The notes beneath the pieces are model-generated. The model was not told where the DNA came from and did no database searches. It worked only from the letters and a program-made list of their open reading frames with translations. Shown here in pieces: positions 1 through 25,199 of a stretch of DNA of 64,000 bases. Position 1 is the first letter of the stretch, and every line of letters begins with the position of its first letter. The stretch is from Fistularia commersonii (Eukaryota; Chordata; Actinopteri; Syngnathiformes; Fistulariidae). Where the stretch lies: NCBI GenBank assembly GCA_037954325.1, contig JBBMNZ010000019.1:9004501-9068500 (forward strand), in the 5' to 3' direction. Both the position numbers and the translations under genes were made by a program.

Positions 1-414
1 TGCTCGTGGCCAAGCCCAGGAGGGGCCCACCCTGACAACTCGGAGACATGCTCAGTTGCCTGTTTAGGCAATGGCTCCATCCTCACTGCACTACATACTA
101 CTGATGAAGACCACCCTGCACCATAGGATCACTCCAAATTAATAAGCCTTTCAGAGGTGGCAGGGAATAATTGAATCTCTTTTCACATCGGAGAAGCTTC
201 ACTGGTGAGAAAAAAGGAGCTGATCTAATCATACTTTCCTTTAGTTTAGAATGGTAGCTAAAATGAATAAAAACAAACAAATAAAGAACAAAGGTTGTGT
301 CGTTATCCACATACTTTACTCCTTCCCCTCGCTTAAGAAAACACTTTCAACCACTAATACATTGCTGAGTGTGTGTCATATCATACACTCACTCACTCAC
401 TCAGTTATGTCTTA

Positions 415-742
415 ACTCTGCTGTCTCTCTTCATCTTGTTTGTTTATTTATTTTATTTATTGCTATTTATTTTGTCACTTGATTAATATTTTTGTTTAGT
501 TCTAGTTGTGTATTTTTCACCCTCACTGTTGCCTGATGTTGCCCATTGTCATCCCTGATGTTGTTGTCATCTGCTGTCTATTTGGCTGCTGTCTATTTCT
601 TTGCGTTTTTTTTTTGGTCTTGCTATCTTATGTCTTATGCCTTTCTATCTACATTCACATTTGTATTCATATTATTTCCTTTTTTTGACGTAACTGTTAC
701 GCTGCTGAGACAAATGAATCTCCCCTACGGGGATCAATAAAG
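415..742 (+). mobile_element. Teleost non-LTR retroelement 3' tail (fragment, plus orientation)
   Basis: The stretch ends in cccctacggggatcaataaa, a small CCCC/GGGG hairpin followed by AATAAA that is widespread at the 3' tail of fish non-LTR elements. The upstream T-rich 280 bases probably belong to it, but the left limit is a guess. A related tail lies in the opposite direction at about 2028. Confidence 0.5.
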
Positions 743-2027
743 TTAATCTTACCATATATACTTATTTACACACGCACGCACGCATCCATGCATGCACGCA
801 TACATGCAAACATGAATGTGGGTTACACGTAGACAGACGGCAAATGGCAAAAGATAGTGGAGGATCTATGTAATGTGTAGAGCTCAAAAGGCTGAATCAG
901 GAAACACAGTCACTTTTTGGACCAAAAAAAAAAAAACTAGCAGGGAGCCCTGGATCATGTTCACGATGATTTTCTTTTTAGAAAAGGTGAATATGTGAAG
1001 CTGTTGCTCTGCCTAAAATTGTTCCAGTGGGTCAACAGTTTTTCAGCTCTTTTTTTGATGAAAGATGGATGTTTAACCTGTAAAGAAGTTGTCTAAAGTG
1101 AGACTGTTGTCCCTTGTTTTGATAAATTTCATTTCCAGCTATTCAAACAACCTGATTTTGAGTGGGTGTTAAAACAATGACAAGTTGCAGTCAGTTTTGC
1201 AAAGTACCAGGTGGCAACTGTGTTGAACCATGCTGGTGGGAAACAGATTCTAAAATAGGGAGGTGAAAATACTGAATTGCTATTCTGGTTGTCACTTTGG
1301 CTTTTATAATTAGAAAAAGGCTCATACTTTTTGTAATTCCTCATTGTGACACACACTAAAGCATTGCTGCAAGACAAGGCAGCGAGTGAGTGAGGATGTC
1401 TGGCGAGCTTCTCCTTGGTGGCAAACATTTGATGTGTTTTTATTGTAGCTTCGTGGTGGGGTAATCAAAAGCTAAAAGAAATCAATGTTCTTTTAATAAA
1501 GAGGACTTGGGTAGGAGGGAGACAGACAGTTCTGTTCATGACAGGACCTGTCTCTGCCTTATCTCCTGCCTCTCAGATGCCCGAGACAATATTTTAACTG
1601 TAAACAGCCGTGCCTCAACAGCCTGCGTGGGACTGCTGTCAGGATTTTCCAATTGCTACTTACTTGCTCTCATATGACAAAAAATGTGAGAATATATACA
1701 AGTCTGAACAACATTGTGAAAATGCACACTGAATGCTACAATTACCCTACAAAGTGTGATTTAGACAAAGTTCAAAAAGGAATTTACAAAGTGATAGACT
1801 CATCCTACAGGTACCATCTTTATCCATGATTTTCCAGAGCAGCCACAAGCAGAACCCTGATAGCAACCAGGAGAAGAGGGGCATGATACGATGAATTCCA
1901 GTAAATAAACCAAGATTCTCTACATCTTACCAAGGTTGTAGAAACAGGTGATGCACATACATTAGTATTCTTAGGTTGTAATAAGGTTCAATAATTGCAT
2001 TAACTAGAATGGTTAGTGGGTAAATAT
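743..2027. other. Intergenic, no supported gene
   Basis: A/T-rich non-coding sequence with a short ACGC/ATGC-rich run at about 770-800. Open frames are short and unmatched. Confidence 0.7.
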
Positions 2028-2260
2028 CCTGAATGAATGAATACTTTATTGATCCCCAAGGGGAACTTTGTGTGTTACAGTAGCAGTTGAGCTGCTGCAA
2101 CAAGCTGCCGTCTCCCAGCGCCATCTTAGAGGAAAGAAAGGAGAACAAGGGGAAAGGAGAGGGAAAATAAACTGCCAAACTAGGCTCCTGTAGGTGGTCT
2201 CTGCTTGGGATGAGGAAAAAACACCTCAGCACATACAGTAGCAACATAGTAAGATATTAC
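2028..2260 (-). mobile_element. Teleost non-LTR retroelement 3' tail (fragment, minus orientation)
   Basis: It starts with gaatactttattgatcccc followed by aaggggaac, the mirror form of the tail at 697-742. The following sequence (agctgctgcaacaagctgcc) is internal to such elements. The right limit near a TG microsatellite at about 2298-2322 is approximate. Confidence 0.5.
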
Positions 2261-5200
2261 TGATTCAACATTACAACAGTACCCGAGACTTGCAGGTGTG
2301 TATGTGTGTGTGTGTGTGTGTGGGGTCGCAGCACAGACATTGGAACATTGGAGGCTGTGCACGCTGCCCAACGTAGGTGCTCACTTTTTGTTGGGCAGCC
2401 TGATTTTTCCCCAATTCCATACATCGCCATGTCTTTCACCCATCCTACTATTGTCGTGTTTGGTATGCATGCACAGCAATGAAGGAGATAAGTGAGATAT
2501 TTTCCATTAGAAATACAAGGTATTTTCCGAACCAATAGTTCTGAAGTAACAGAAAGCTGCAGTCAGAAGGGACCACAGTGTGTGAGTGAAGTGCTTTTGA
2601 AAGAAGACCCCCCGGATTAACACTATATCAAGATTGCTAAGTGGTAAAACTTTGTGCCTCTCACTTCCTGTGTTTTTGGTATCATTGCAAGTATAACCCA
2701 CTGCTTATGCACCTACGGCAACATGCATACTGTATTTTCCAGTGTTCTAAAGCCGATGGACAAAACCGTGACTGCTAATGCAAATTAAGGCAGAGACTAT
2801 TCTAAAAGACAACCCCCCCCCATTGTGTGAGTGGAAAAAAATGCACAGGAAGTAAATTTTTACTTTTTGGTTAGTGGTGGTTAATCTATTATATCAAACA
2901 ATCTGAAACATCAGACAAGGAAACAGTGCCACAACTGTTGCTCAACAATGAATAAATTGGGCAAACAAGGGCAAAAAATTAGGCAAATAGTATGCCACTC
3001 ACTGGTGTCTCCACTTCCAAGCAGGTTGCACTTATTTTAGACTTATCTACAAGTTCACAGGTGGATTACTGGTCAAGGGAGTCTCCACTCTGCTCAATAA
3101 GAGAGTTTGAGTCATGAGCCTTTGGGGCCATTTAACAGGCCTATCAATTCCAACAAGCACCCAGAACAACATTTTGAACTTCTGACAAACAGGCTTGTTG
3201 TCTCCCCTGATTCTTCCGATGTCTTTATACCAAGTTCGGTTTTTACTTCCCAGATAAAGCATTTTAAAACCCATCTAAGACCTGAGATTAGGAATAGCAG
3301 TCAATTTCATTTTACAATCCTAAACCACTACACAGTAAGAAAAAGTCAAATGCTGTTTAAAAACAAAGCACTGGCATTTTTAAAATGTTGCTTTGATTCC
3401 ATTGGCTCACCAATGAAGGCATCACATTTTTCATCCCCCTACAAAAGATTTGAGGAAGTGACCAAATGATTACGTAAATCAATAAGCATTAAATATGATC
3501 TAGATAGCATTTATTAAATGATGACACCATAAGTATTCGAGAAGTGATAATAAAACAACAATTTACATTTATTCCTAACCAGCACACGCTGCACCAAGAA
3601 AATGTGAGGCCTGTGCAGTAAGGGGAAAGATAAAGCATCACTTCAGCAACAGTATGCAGTACACCCAGAATACTGAGCAGCATGCTCTTCATCCATTAAC
3701 TCGGGTTTTTGCTCTGCATCAATAAAACTTTGATGCAATTTGCTGCTGCCAACAGAAAGTTCGCACGGCATTTTCATGGACTTCCAAGGTAGATTTGTTT
3801 GGGAAAAACTAATTGAGCTAGTGTGGTCTGGAATGCTTATGTTTTCTTTGACCTTTTTAGCTCTGTCTCTGTGGCTATCAAATCTAAATAAAATAAATGA
3901 ACAACATTATACATTAAAGAGGTATTTCAATTAAATATTGTGAGTCCTTTGATGCTGGTGCCTGGGTGGTTGATGTGCCTGAAAAACTGAAGGTCTGGTT
4001 ACTTCAGATTAGGCCAATCGGCATTTCTCAAAGGGGGAAAGAAAATGATACTTTCTCATTTTTTTATTCAAGAAAAAGGACCTGTTTAATATGCTGTCTT
4101 CTAGAGACAGCATTTTACAGACAAACACAGAGTTCATTAAAAAGCAAATTAAGATGTTCTTGAACCCAAACAAACTTTGATTTTTGTGCAAGGCAGCTGG
4201 TCCAAGACACTAAACGTGGTCTAACGGATATGTGAGGAATCCCAAGAAAGTCAAGGAACAGCATTTAATACAGATGAGAAATGAGAGACCACTATTGTCA
4301 ATGATTCCTCAGATTCCCCCCCAAAAAATAAATAAAAAAATCAGTTTAAGAATTTACACATTCTTCCTCATAGACATGTGACCTACTAATTTGGTCACCC
4401 AAGAAGATACTTGAATTTTTCGCTTCACTTACTATTTTCGTTCCTCTGATTCACGATATGAAAAGCATCAGTAAGTCATCTGCAGTGCCTTAAGCCCCCT
4501 CCCCTCCCCCAAGACAAGCCAAGAGCCCTTGAATTAAGTTAATCATTTAGTCGTAACAAATTAATTAAAAGAATAATTAAATCATTAACACATTAAATAT
4601 GGCAATTAGAAATCTTGTCCTACATGAGTAAATTTGAGTGAATTTAATGGAGGAAGCAAATGGAGCAATAGAGTGTGCCAAAATAATTTTTATTTAATGT
4701 ATTTTTTCGATGATAACATCCATTTTGTGGTAACCCTCCACTAAAATGGTTGAATACAACAATTATTTCCAATAATGTTAAATATAAAAAAAAGGATAAA
4801 GTTTTACAACCTCGGGATGTAAGGATAATATTGACAGGGCCTCATAGGCTTAAGCAGCATCTATATCATGTATATCATGTGTGTATAACAACTCGTCACA
4901 CCCCAACTAGACTACTCAATGAGTCCAGCACCTCCCTTCCTTGTTGCCTAGTAACTGCAACATTCCCTTAAGGAGAACAGGAGGGAAGAAAGGGGTCATG
5001 AGGCATCAAGGAATAAAGAGGGTTTTCTGCCCAAACTGCCTGTTGGCTGTCGGTGCTCCACGGGAAGGACGGCTCAGCCAGAGCAATATCCTCTGATAGC
5101 TGGTCAAGTTGTAAAAGGTTTTGTGAAACTGGTTAATTCCTTGCTGTAATACCTTCCATATGTCCCCTGTCAACACATCAACACACATGATCTTTAAGTT

Positions 5201-7364
5201 CCCAACCTGCTGATGAGAGCACATTTAAGTAATACCGCAATACATTGCAGAACAAATCTGGTTGGAGACACATGTGATGGGATGGAATTGAGGGGATGAA
5301 GATGAGGGAGACCAATGAAACCCTGTCATAGCTTAAGCAGCCGAGGAAGTTTTCAAGTCATATGTTAGCTATACTGTTCAATCACACATGACCATGACCT
5401 ATCTCTGACAAAACACCACAGCATTTAATTTAACACTCTCTATATGTACATTGGCACTGCCACTCCACCCCGCTGCTACACTTTAAATGCATCCGCAAAA
5501 TTGCATTCTTCTCACCAGCATGCATTCTAATGTCTTATTCTGTTCCTCATGTAAATTCAAATACTCTTAATCTTACTTCTTCGCTTGTCAGTGACAATCA
5601 CCTGAACAAAGCATTTCCAGACTGATGCCTGCTTTGCTGTAAAACCAGTTTAGAGTTTGCAGGTAAGAAACTCATTTGCAAGGTTTGGGTGATTTCAAAT
5701 TTCTGAGTGTCAATACACAATTTACACCTCATGAAAATATTGAATTAATTACATAAAATCGTTGGGTGGTTTAATGCCACGGAGCGTCAATATGAATTAT
5801 TTGCTTCTCAGCGTAGATGATTGAGTATCAACGGCCAAAATCGTACAACGTAAATGAGGTCACTTGCTTGCGTGTGAAGATACACAAATATGGGAGGCCA
5901 TCCATGAAAACAAACATTGCTCCTTAAACCGCAGATAAAATGGATCCGCACATTTCTATGAGCAACATAAATGGTGAGTTAATACAGCATAAACCCAAAT
6001 CAGCCAGAAACACTGGCCTCATTGACAGACAGACATATCAGGTTATGAAATGGTTATCCATTAATCTTTGCAGGAGTTCAGTCACTATTGTTATTCCATG
6101 GAAAAACAAGGAGAGACAATGGAGAGAATTCGCGGGAGCTGATATTAAACTACTCTTCTGTATTTGCATGAAATAAAGGAGCTAAGAGGCAGAAAGAGAA
6201 ACAGTTAATTTCCCATTATTTCATTAAATCCATTAAGCAACATTCAATTCTCCAAAAGGATTTTAAGCCACACAAACAGAAATGTATCTAAAAGTGTAAA
6301 GGAAAATAAGGTCATTTACTATATCTGGTTATGCATTAATAGCCAGACAATCAAATTGTTTTACAGAATATCCTAAAGGAAACAACTTCATTACAGCTGG
6401 GTTGGAAAGTTTTGAGCCACCGTCGAGATATAGAATTTGTTCTTTTGGAAGCTGCAGCAAAGAAAACTTAATCACATTCCAAAGAAAAGTGTCTCTGACA
6501 AGGCAAGCGATGCCTTTCACAGGCATTATTCTAAGCCCGAGGTTTTTATATTCTGCCAGACGAGCTCAACCTTGCATTATGAGTTGTAAAATGCTTGGTG
6601 TGCACCGGGGGAAAAGAGCCAGATATAGAAATAGTAGCTATATACTTTGGCTCCAGCAGTGTCGTCACCTCAGCGTCGACAGCAAGGCAACATTACTATG
6701 GTTTCCTCAGGGCACTCAGTGCCATCAATGGTCTATTTGTGTATACGTGTAGATATCAAAGTGGAATAGGCCGGTTCTCTCACATTGATCCTCTCGAGTA
6801 TACACACTTTTAGAAAGTCATCGATTTAACCAGATGGTTAGTTCTGGGAAACATTAGATAAATGTGACTGTGTTGAGATATTAGTGATATACACAGGGAA
6901 TTACTTTATGTTGGACTGCAGTATTAGTTGTGAAATTGAAGGGTTGTGAAATTTGTTACAAAAAAGGGGTTTTAAAAATTAGATGATTTTTGTAATTAAT
7001 TTTTGGTTTTTGTTTTTTTCAACATTAAACACTGACTTTTAATTGAACAAGTTTTTTTTCCCTCCAGAAAGCAGTTTGAGCATGAAATTAAATGACCAAA
7101 AACAAAGATTTTCTGTTGAAGGAAAACTATTCAAAAATTAAGTTAAATGAACTTTGCACACTGTAAATAGGAACAAGCCATCAATAGAGAAACTCGCCAT
7201 TTGCCTTGAAATCTTAATCTACTTTTGCTGTCTTCAGGAACACAGCAATCAAAATATTTTTCTGGCCTGAGTTTATCAAATAGTTGTGAAAATTAAAAGC
7301 AGTTATATTAAAAGATAGAAGCAGCTTCTCAGGACAACTAATCCAGTAACTATATTGGATATAT
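2261..7364. other. Intergenic, no supported gene
   Basis: No supported coding sequence. A 120-codon plus-strand frame at 3107-3469 has no recognisable family, no repeat and no splice context, so it is treated as chance. An AATTA-rich block lies at about 4530-4610. Confidence 0.65.
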
Positions 7365-7700
7365 CCTTGCATCCATTATCTACCGCTAATCCCACTCTCA
7401 GGGTTACAGGGGATGCTACAGCCTATCCTAGCTGCCATTGGGCAAGAGGCAGGATACACCCTGAACTGGTTGCCAGGCAATAGCAGCATATTGGATATAG
7501 ATTAAGGTAAATGCAGTCAACGGACAACGGATTGTTATTCCTCCCATTCTACAGATGTAGTTAGGTGAGATTTCAAGCCTCCCTATCGACACCAACCTAA
7601 AGGCGGAGGAGGGAACATGCAAATACACTCACACAGAAAGTCCCCATTCATGTTACTACTTGTTAAGTTGAAACCTCCTGGAGTCCCTGATGGGACTGGG
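7365..7700 (+). repeat. Old copy of a common teleost interspersed repeat
   Basis: Typical landmarks appear in order: catccattatctaccgctaa, a ggttacaggggatgctacag region, gcaagaggcaggatacaccc, ggttgccaggcaatagcag, and a later gggaacatgcaaa ... acacagaaagtcc end. This family is very common in fish genomes. The copy is diverged and has no coding potential. Confidence 0.7.
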
Positions 7701-10571
7701 CGTTGAAACAGTCCAGTTATGTCAGAGCAGCAGAATAAACTAAAAAGTTGGTACACACTGGTGTCCACACACTGGTGTTTTGATACACAACATGGGCCAT
7801 CCATCATGATGGAATAAATATGGGTTAAAAAGTCATGTACCGATGAAAGAACTGTCAATCAATTGGAGTGAAAACATGAACAAATCACTCCCTCCATATT
7901 TTATCAAATGGATGCTTTAAGAAATAGATCTCTCTCTCTCTCTCTCCCTCTCTGTGGTTAATGAAACCGTGTCAAATTAGCACCACTCGTCGTATAATGC
8001 CCATATAATGGATTCACATCTGAAAGGAGAACTGCTCAGATTCCAACTGCATAGATTCAACTGATAGCATAGTTGCATGCAGTCTCTGGAAAATTGCTAG
8101 GTGCTGATTTAGCAGATATCCTTCAAGATATATTTCGCCACAACTAATCTTACTACAGGCGATTTATACCTAAAAGTATTTCTTATGGAGTTTAAAAACA
8201 AAGAGGGAAGAAAAGAAATCTGAAAAAAAAAAAATAATGCGTTGATATGAAAGTAAAATCCCACTTCGTTTTGTAACAATGTACATTTTTTCCACAAATC
8301 GAAGAGTTCAGTTTGTCATTTAAAGCCCCGGTTATGTATCTATAAGAGACAGACATTAAAATTTGGGATGTAGATTAACGTGATGTAGAACAATAGGTCC
8401 AACACATAAATATTACAGTGTTTTGTCCTGGCTTTAAACGGTTTATTGCAGAGCACTGCAATTCATTGTTTGATTATGCCTCAATGACCAGAAGCCATTT
8501 GTGTGACAAAATACTATTAATATGCTTATGAAGGGCCAAAAGGGATCCACAAATTTAAATAACAACCCCAAAGACTACTGCATTCCACATCTTTGAAGTG
8601 TGCTAGCTACCCGAACGGGTTAGATAAGGATTTCTCCAGTGTTTACCTGTGCATTGTTCATGGCTTCTTCGCCTGAGTCTCGGGAAGCCAACAGTACGAC
8701 CAATAAGACACAGTTTTCATAACTTACATCTAAATAAAGATTCTGACCTGCAATTGCTTTACTTACTAGGTTGGAATATTTAATAACCTCAGGTGAGACG
8801 TGAACCCATAGCCTTAAAGAAGAGTTCCAACAGCCAGCAGAGACTGTTTACATTCAAAACATGGGGGACAAATGAGGTGGGTAATGGTTGCCTACTGTAA
8901 AACATACAGGCATTGTTCTTGTTTGGTGTATTCACAAAGGAATCCATACAGGGTTCAACGGTAGAGGTACAAGGGCAAGATAATTAAATACTGGATATAT
9001 AGATAGAGCTATTAACCTTTGCCATTTGGCATAAATGGGACTCTGATGATTGGGGCACACGATCATCATGATAATCAATGCATTTTCTGAAATCTGGTGC
9101 ATATTCTGTGCAGGGGTATTTCAAACCCCTAGAATAAAAGTTCCCTAACTACCCATAACATTGGTGGTATGCAGAGTAATCAAACACAGTATTTCAAGAG
9201 AAGAAAAAACACACAAAAAATGGAAATGTTTTGTTTTCATATTCACACACAGCTACATGCCGGAATAGGGCCACAAAAGAAACCCAGCAGCAGATGCTTA
9301 AATAAAGATACGAAAACCATGGTTGCAAATGGCTTCTGAAGGGGAATATTCCAAGTGACCTTTGGAAAGTAAACTGGAAAAAGAGTGAAAAACAGTGAAA
9401 ACTACTTTTTGATTAGGAGGAAATGCATAGATTAATGTGAAACCAAAAAAATATTATTTTGGACCAGCCTCAGCTGGGGGTTTCTACTTCTTTTCCCAAC
9501 TCAAAGTGACTTTTTACCTGTAAAATATACAGACTAAGTTGAGCTCAAAAGGTTTTTGCACATGTACCCTAAAAACAATTAACACATTCTTGGATTCAAA
9601 TGTTTTCTTCCAAATAATTAGATATTTTGCCTTTATCATCTAAAATAGCCATATTTGTATTTTTATATTTCTTGTTATTTCATGTGGAACCTGCCACCAA
9701 ATTGTTGTAATGTTTGTATTTACTCAAAAATTCTCCTGCGGTTTCTGTTGACATTTTAGTTAACTGCTGAATTGTTTCAGGCTGGTTATCTTCTACACCT
9801 CATTTTATTACCAGACATGATTCATGGTTTCCCAAACCCACATATTAGCTTCTCAAAAAGTTCAAAACCCACAGATCTACAAGTATAAAATGCAACAAAA
9901 AAACTACAGCATTATCACATCATATCAGATGGAACCAGAAAATGTTAACTTGTTTTTAAAAGGACACAAACCCAAGCTGATACCATAAAACTCTGTCATA
10001 TATTTGCTGTCTATTGAAATATATTTGTCTCATTGCTTAATTAAAACAGCCCATCTCTCCATGTTTTACTAAAGTAATCCAATTAACATTAAATACGCAT
10101 TATTGAAGTTGCGCCTTAAATTACATGCATTTAAAATTTTGTGACACTGTGGCCAGATCCATTTCCTCGGCCACTTAAGTGAACTGATAGGGAAGGAGTT
10201 TTTCCATATTTTGGGTAAATATTCATGTTTGTTCCAGAATATCAACAAGCCCTGTTTATCGATCTGCATTCCAAGGGGATATGTGACAAGTAAACTGTAA
10301 AATATGGATGCAGTGCACTGCATTTAAAGATGCCTCTCTAGACAAGTGCATGTCAATATCTTTGAATTGGCTTCCACCGTGCCACCCAGCTATGGTAACA
10401 AACCCCTTCTCAAAATTTGCATCCGGGGAGAATTCTTCAGTGCCTTTTCTCAGGGACTGGTATTGGTTCTCCCTCGTTGGGTTGCTGATGGATGCATCTA
10501 AACAGTGTTGGACATGTTCATGTTTACGTGGCACCTTTATATGCACTCGCATATCATGTCACATGATTATA
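7701..10571. other. Intergenic, no supported gene
   Basis: A/T-rich, with a short (TC)n at about 7928-7946. Nothing else supported. Confidence 0.65.
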
Positions 10572-10598
10572 CACTGTGTGCACAATTATTAGGCAAGT
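10572..10598 (+). repeat. Tc1 left outer terminal repeat
   Basis: This is the outer inverted repeat, following TA. Its core gcacaattattaggcaa is repeated internally at 10751 and, inverted, at the right end. Confidence 0.85.
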
Positions 10599-10786
10599 GA
10601 TTATTTTGACCATATCATTTTATCCATAATTTCCAACTCCAAGCTGTAAAAACCTGAATTCTTATTGGATTTAATGCATATCAGGTGATGCATATTTACG
10701 CTACAAGGGACGGTGTGGCCTAAGGAGGTAAACACCCTACATCAAGGTATGCATAATTATTAGGCAAATTCTTTTCCTCAGCAAAA

Positions 10787-11738
10787 ATGGGCCAGAGATT
10801 TAGGTGACTCTGAAAAGTCAGAAATTGTAAAAAGTCTTTCACAGGGCTGCAGCACTCTTGAAATACCTAATACCTGGTACGTGATCACAGAACCAAACAT
10901 TTTGTTGCAAATAGTCAACAGGGTTGCAAGAAATGTGTCGAGAAGAAAAAACGCAAATTAACTGTCAAAGATTTGAGAAGAATCAAACGTGAAGCTACCA
11001 GGAACCCATTATCCTCCAGTGCTGTCATATTCCACAAACGCAGCCTACCTGGAGAGTCAAGAAGTATGAGGCGTTCAGTTCTTAGAGACATGGCCAAGGT
11101 GTGAACCTCACCGCCTCTGAACAAGACACATAAGCTGAAACGTCAAGAATGGGCAAAGAAATATGTGACGACAAATTTTTCAAAGGTTTTGTGGACTGAT
11201 GAGATGAGTGACTCTTGACGGACCAGATGGATGGGCTTGTGGTTGGATCAGTAACGGACACAGAGCTCCACTTAGACGCCAGAAAGGTGGAGGTCGGGTA
11301 CTGGTATGGGCAGGTATTCTTAAAGATGAGGTAGTTGAAAATGGACTCAAAATCAGCTCAGACCTACTGCCAACTTTTAGGAGTCGCTTTCTTCAAGCAG
11401 TGGTACAGGAAAATTCCGCATCTTTCAAGAAGACTACGATTTTTATGCAACACTCCATCACATGCATCAAAGTACTCCACTGCGTGGCTGGCCAGTAAAG
11501 GCCTTAACGAAGAAAAACTAATGACATGGCCGCCTTTTTCACCTAACGTAAACCCTTTTGAGACCTTTTGGGCCCTTCCTAGGCAGGAAACGTACAGTGG
11601 AGATACACCTCTTTGAACAGCGTCTGGGAGGCTGTGGTTTCGGCTGCTCAAAAAAGTGATTCTGACCAGAAGAGCTGACTGACTCCGCGAATGGAAGGCT
11701 TGTAACTTTTCAAAAAGAAGGGTTGCTATATTGGTCAC
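10787..11738 (+). pseudogene. Degraded Tc1-like transposase
   Basis: The plus strand shows transposase fragments in shifting frames: an N-terminal helix-turn-helix-like part (DSEKSEIVKSLSQGCSTLEI), a basic middle part (KRKLTVKDLRRIKREATRNP), a catalytic-core start (FSKVLWTDEM, near 11180-11206, with the first catalytic Asp) and a late part (WPPFSPNVNPFETFWALPRQ) matching the family's usual SP-NLNPIE-type motif. The second Asp motif (normally a QDNAPSH-type sequence, near 11450) is destroyed. Several frameshifts and stops break the frame, including stops right after WTDEM. No intact protein can be made. Confidence 0.85.
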
Positions 11739-11930
11739 TGAAGTTTATTTATTTATTTTCAAATTGCAGAAATGTTGATGAAAATAAACAAGGGAGAATG
11801 TAAAATCTATTTTTCCATTAAGTTGCATCAAAATTCTGCACACTGATAGTTGCCCAATAATGCTGTACATATAGATATTCCCTTTAGAATGGCCAAATTT
11901 TTACTACCAATTAATCCTCACAAATACAAC

Positions 11931-11955
11931 GTGCCTAATGATTATGCGCGCAGTG
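11931..11955 (-). repeat. Tc1 right outer terminal repeat
   Basis: Its reverse complement matches the left outer repeat with a few substitutions, and it is followed by TA. An inner copy lies at 11850-11869. Confidence 0.85.
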
Positions 11956-11957
11956 TA

Positions 11958-24481
<12,524 letters not shown>

Positions 24482-24682
24482 TCAAAGGTTAGCTGGCTCT
24501 GCTTTTTCAGTTGCAAAACATAGAAGACCAGATTCTAACAGGTCTTTGGCTTTGTGCACGTCTGAGCGGCTTTCATTCAACTGCATGCCAAATTTCTGTT
24601 CCATGTTGGACACATCGAGGAACAGCAGCAACAGGCTGTTGGGATCTTTGGATTCGATGAATGTTTGTGTTTCTCTTGCCAT
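24482..24682 (-). pseudogene. Coding-like 66-codon fragment, origin unknown
   Basis: A minus-strand frame starting MARETQTFIESKDPNSLLLL has a good start context and coding-like third positions, and contains a charged, Leu-rich, helix-like stretch (MEQKFGMQLNESRSDVHKA). Another coding-like minus-strand patch lies at about 25080-25195 (GPVGAVLRLRQTVLQEKYV) with stops between them. I do not recognise the family. It may be a remnant of a retrocopy or transposon, or chance. Confidence 0.22.
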
Positions 24683-25199
24683 TTTCCTCCCTTGTTGTGC
24701 TGTGTCTGTGTGATCTGGATGGGCTCAGTAGTTCCCTGCTCAGCTATCTACCCACCTACTGTTGTTCACCCCATCAGCCCATCTGCTTTGCTAATGCTTA
24801 AAAGCCCAGCTCAATCTGCAACTTATCCTAGGATTGTAACAATATCTACAGTAGTATCCTTCCTCAGACAGATTTTGCTACTTTTATTTTCTTAGCCCTG
24901 ACAACTGAGTTGAGATTTTCCTGTGTGTATCCACCAACCTCGATGTCAGCTCCTTCAGCCTTCGTTGGCAAAAATATTCATCGCAGTGTGTAACATGCGG
25001 ATGAAACCTAGCTTGTGTCTAGTGTTTGAATAATATTTCCAAACGGTCTTGTGTGTTTTTTATTCGAATTGTTGCTTCAACTTTCATGCGGCACATACTT
25101 TTCCTGGAGCACAGTCTGCCGCAGCCTCAAAACAGCTCCAACAGGGCCATTCACACCATCCCTTTCAAAATGGTCTTGCATCTGTGTTTATATTTGCTT

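Larger units (their letters stand above)
10572..11955 (+). mobile_element. Fossil Tc1/mariner DNA transposon with IR/DR ends
   Basis: This 1384-bp element is flanked by TA target duplications (10570-10571 and 11956-11957). Its imperfect terminal inverted repeats read cactgtgtgcacaattatta on the left and, reverse-complemented, cactgcgcgcataatcatta on the right. Each end also carries an inner copy of the core (left 10749-10770, right 11850-11869), the IR/DR layout of Tc1-like elements in which both copies bind transposase. A broken transposase lies inside on the plus strand. Left-end core spacing is about 171 bp and right-end about 81 bp, so one end may have an internal deletion. The element is clearly inactive. 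Confidence 0.88.

Noticed and set aside
3107..3469. 120-codon plus-strand open frame
   Set aside because: No recognisable domain, no splice context and A/T-biased composition; most likely chance.
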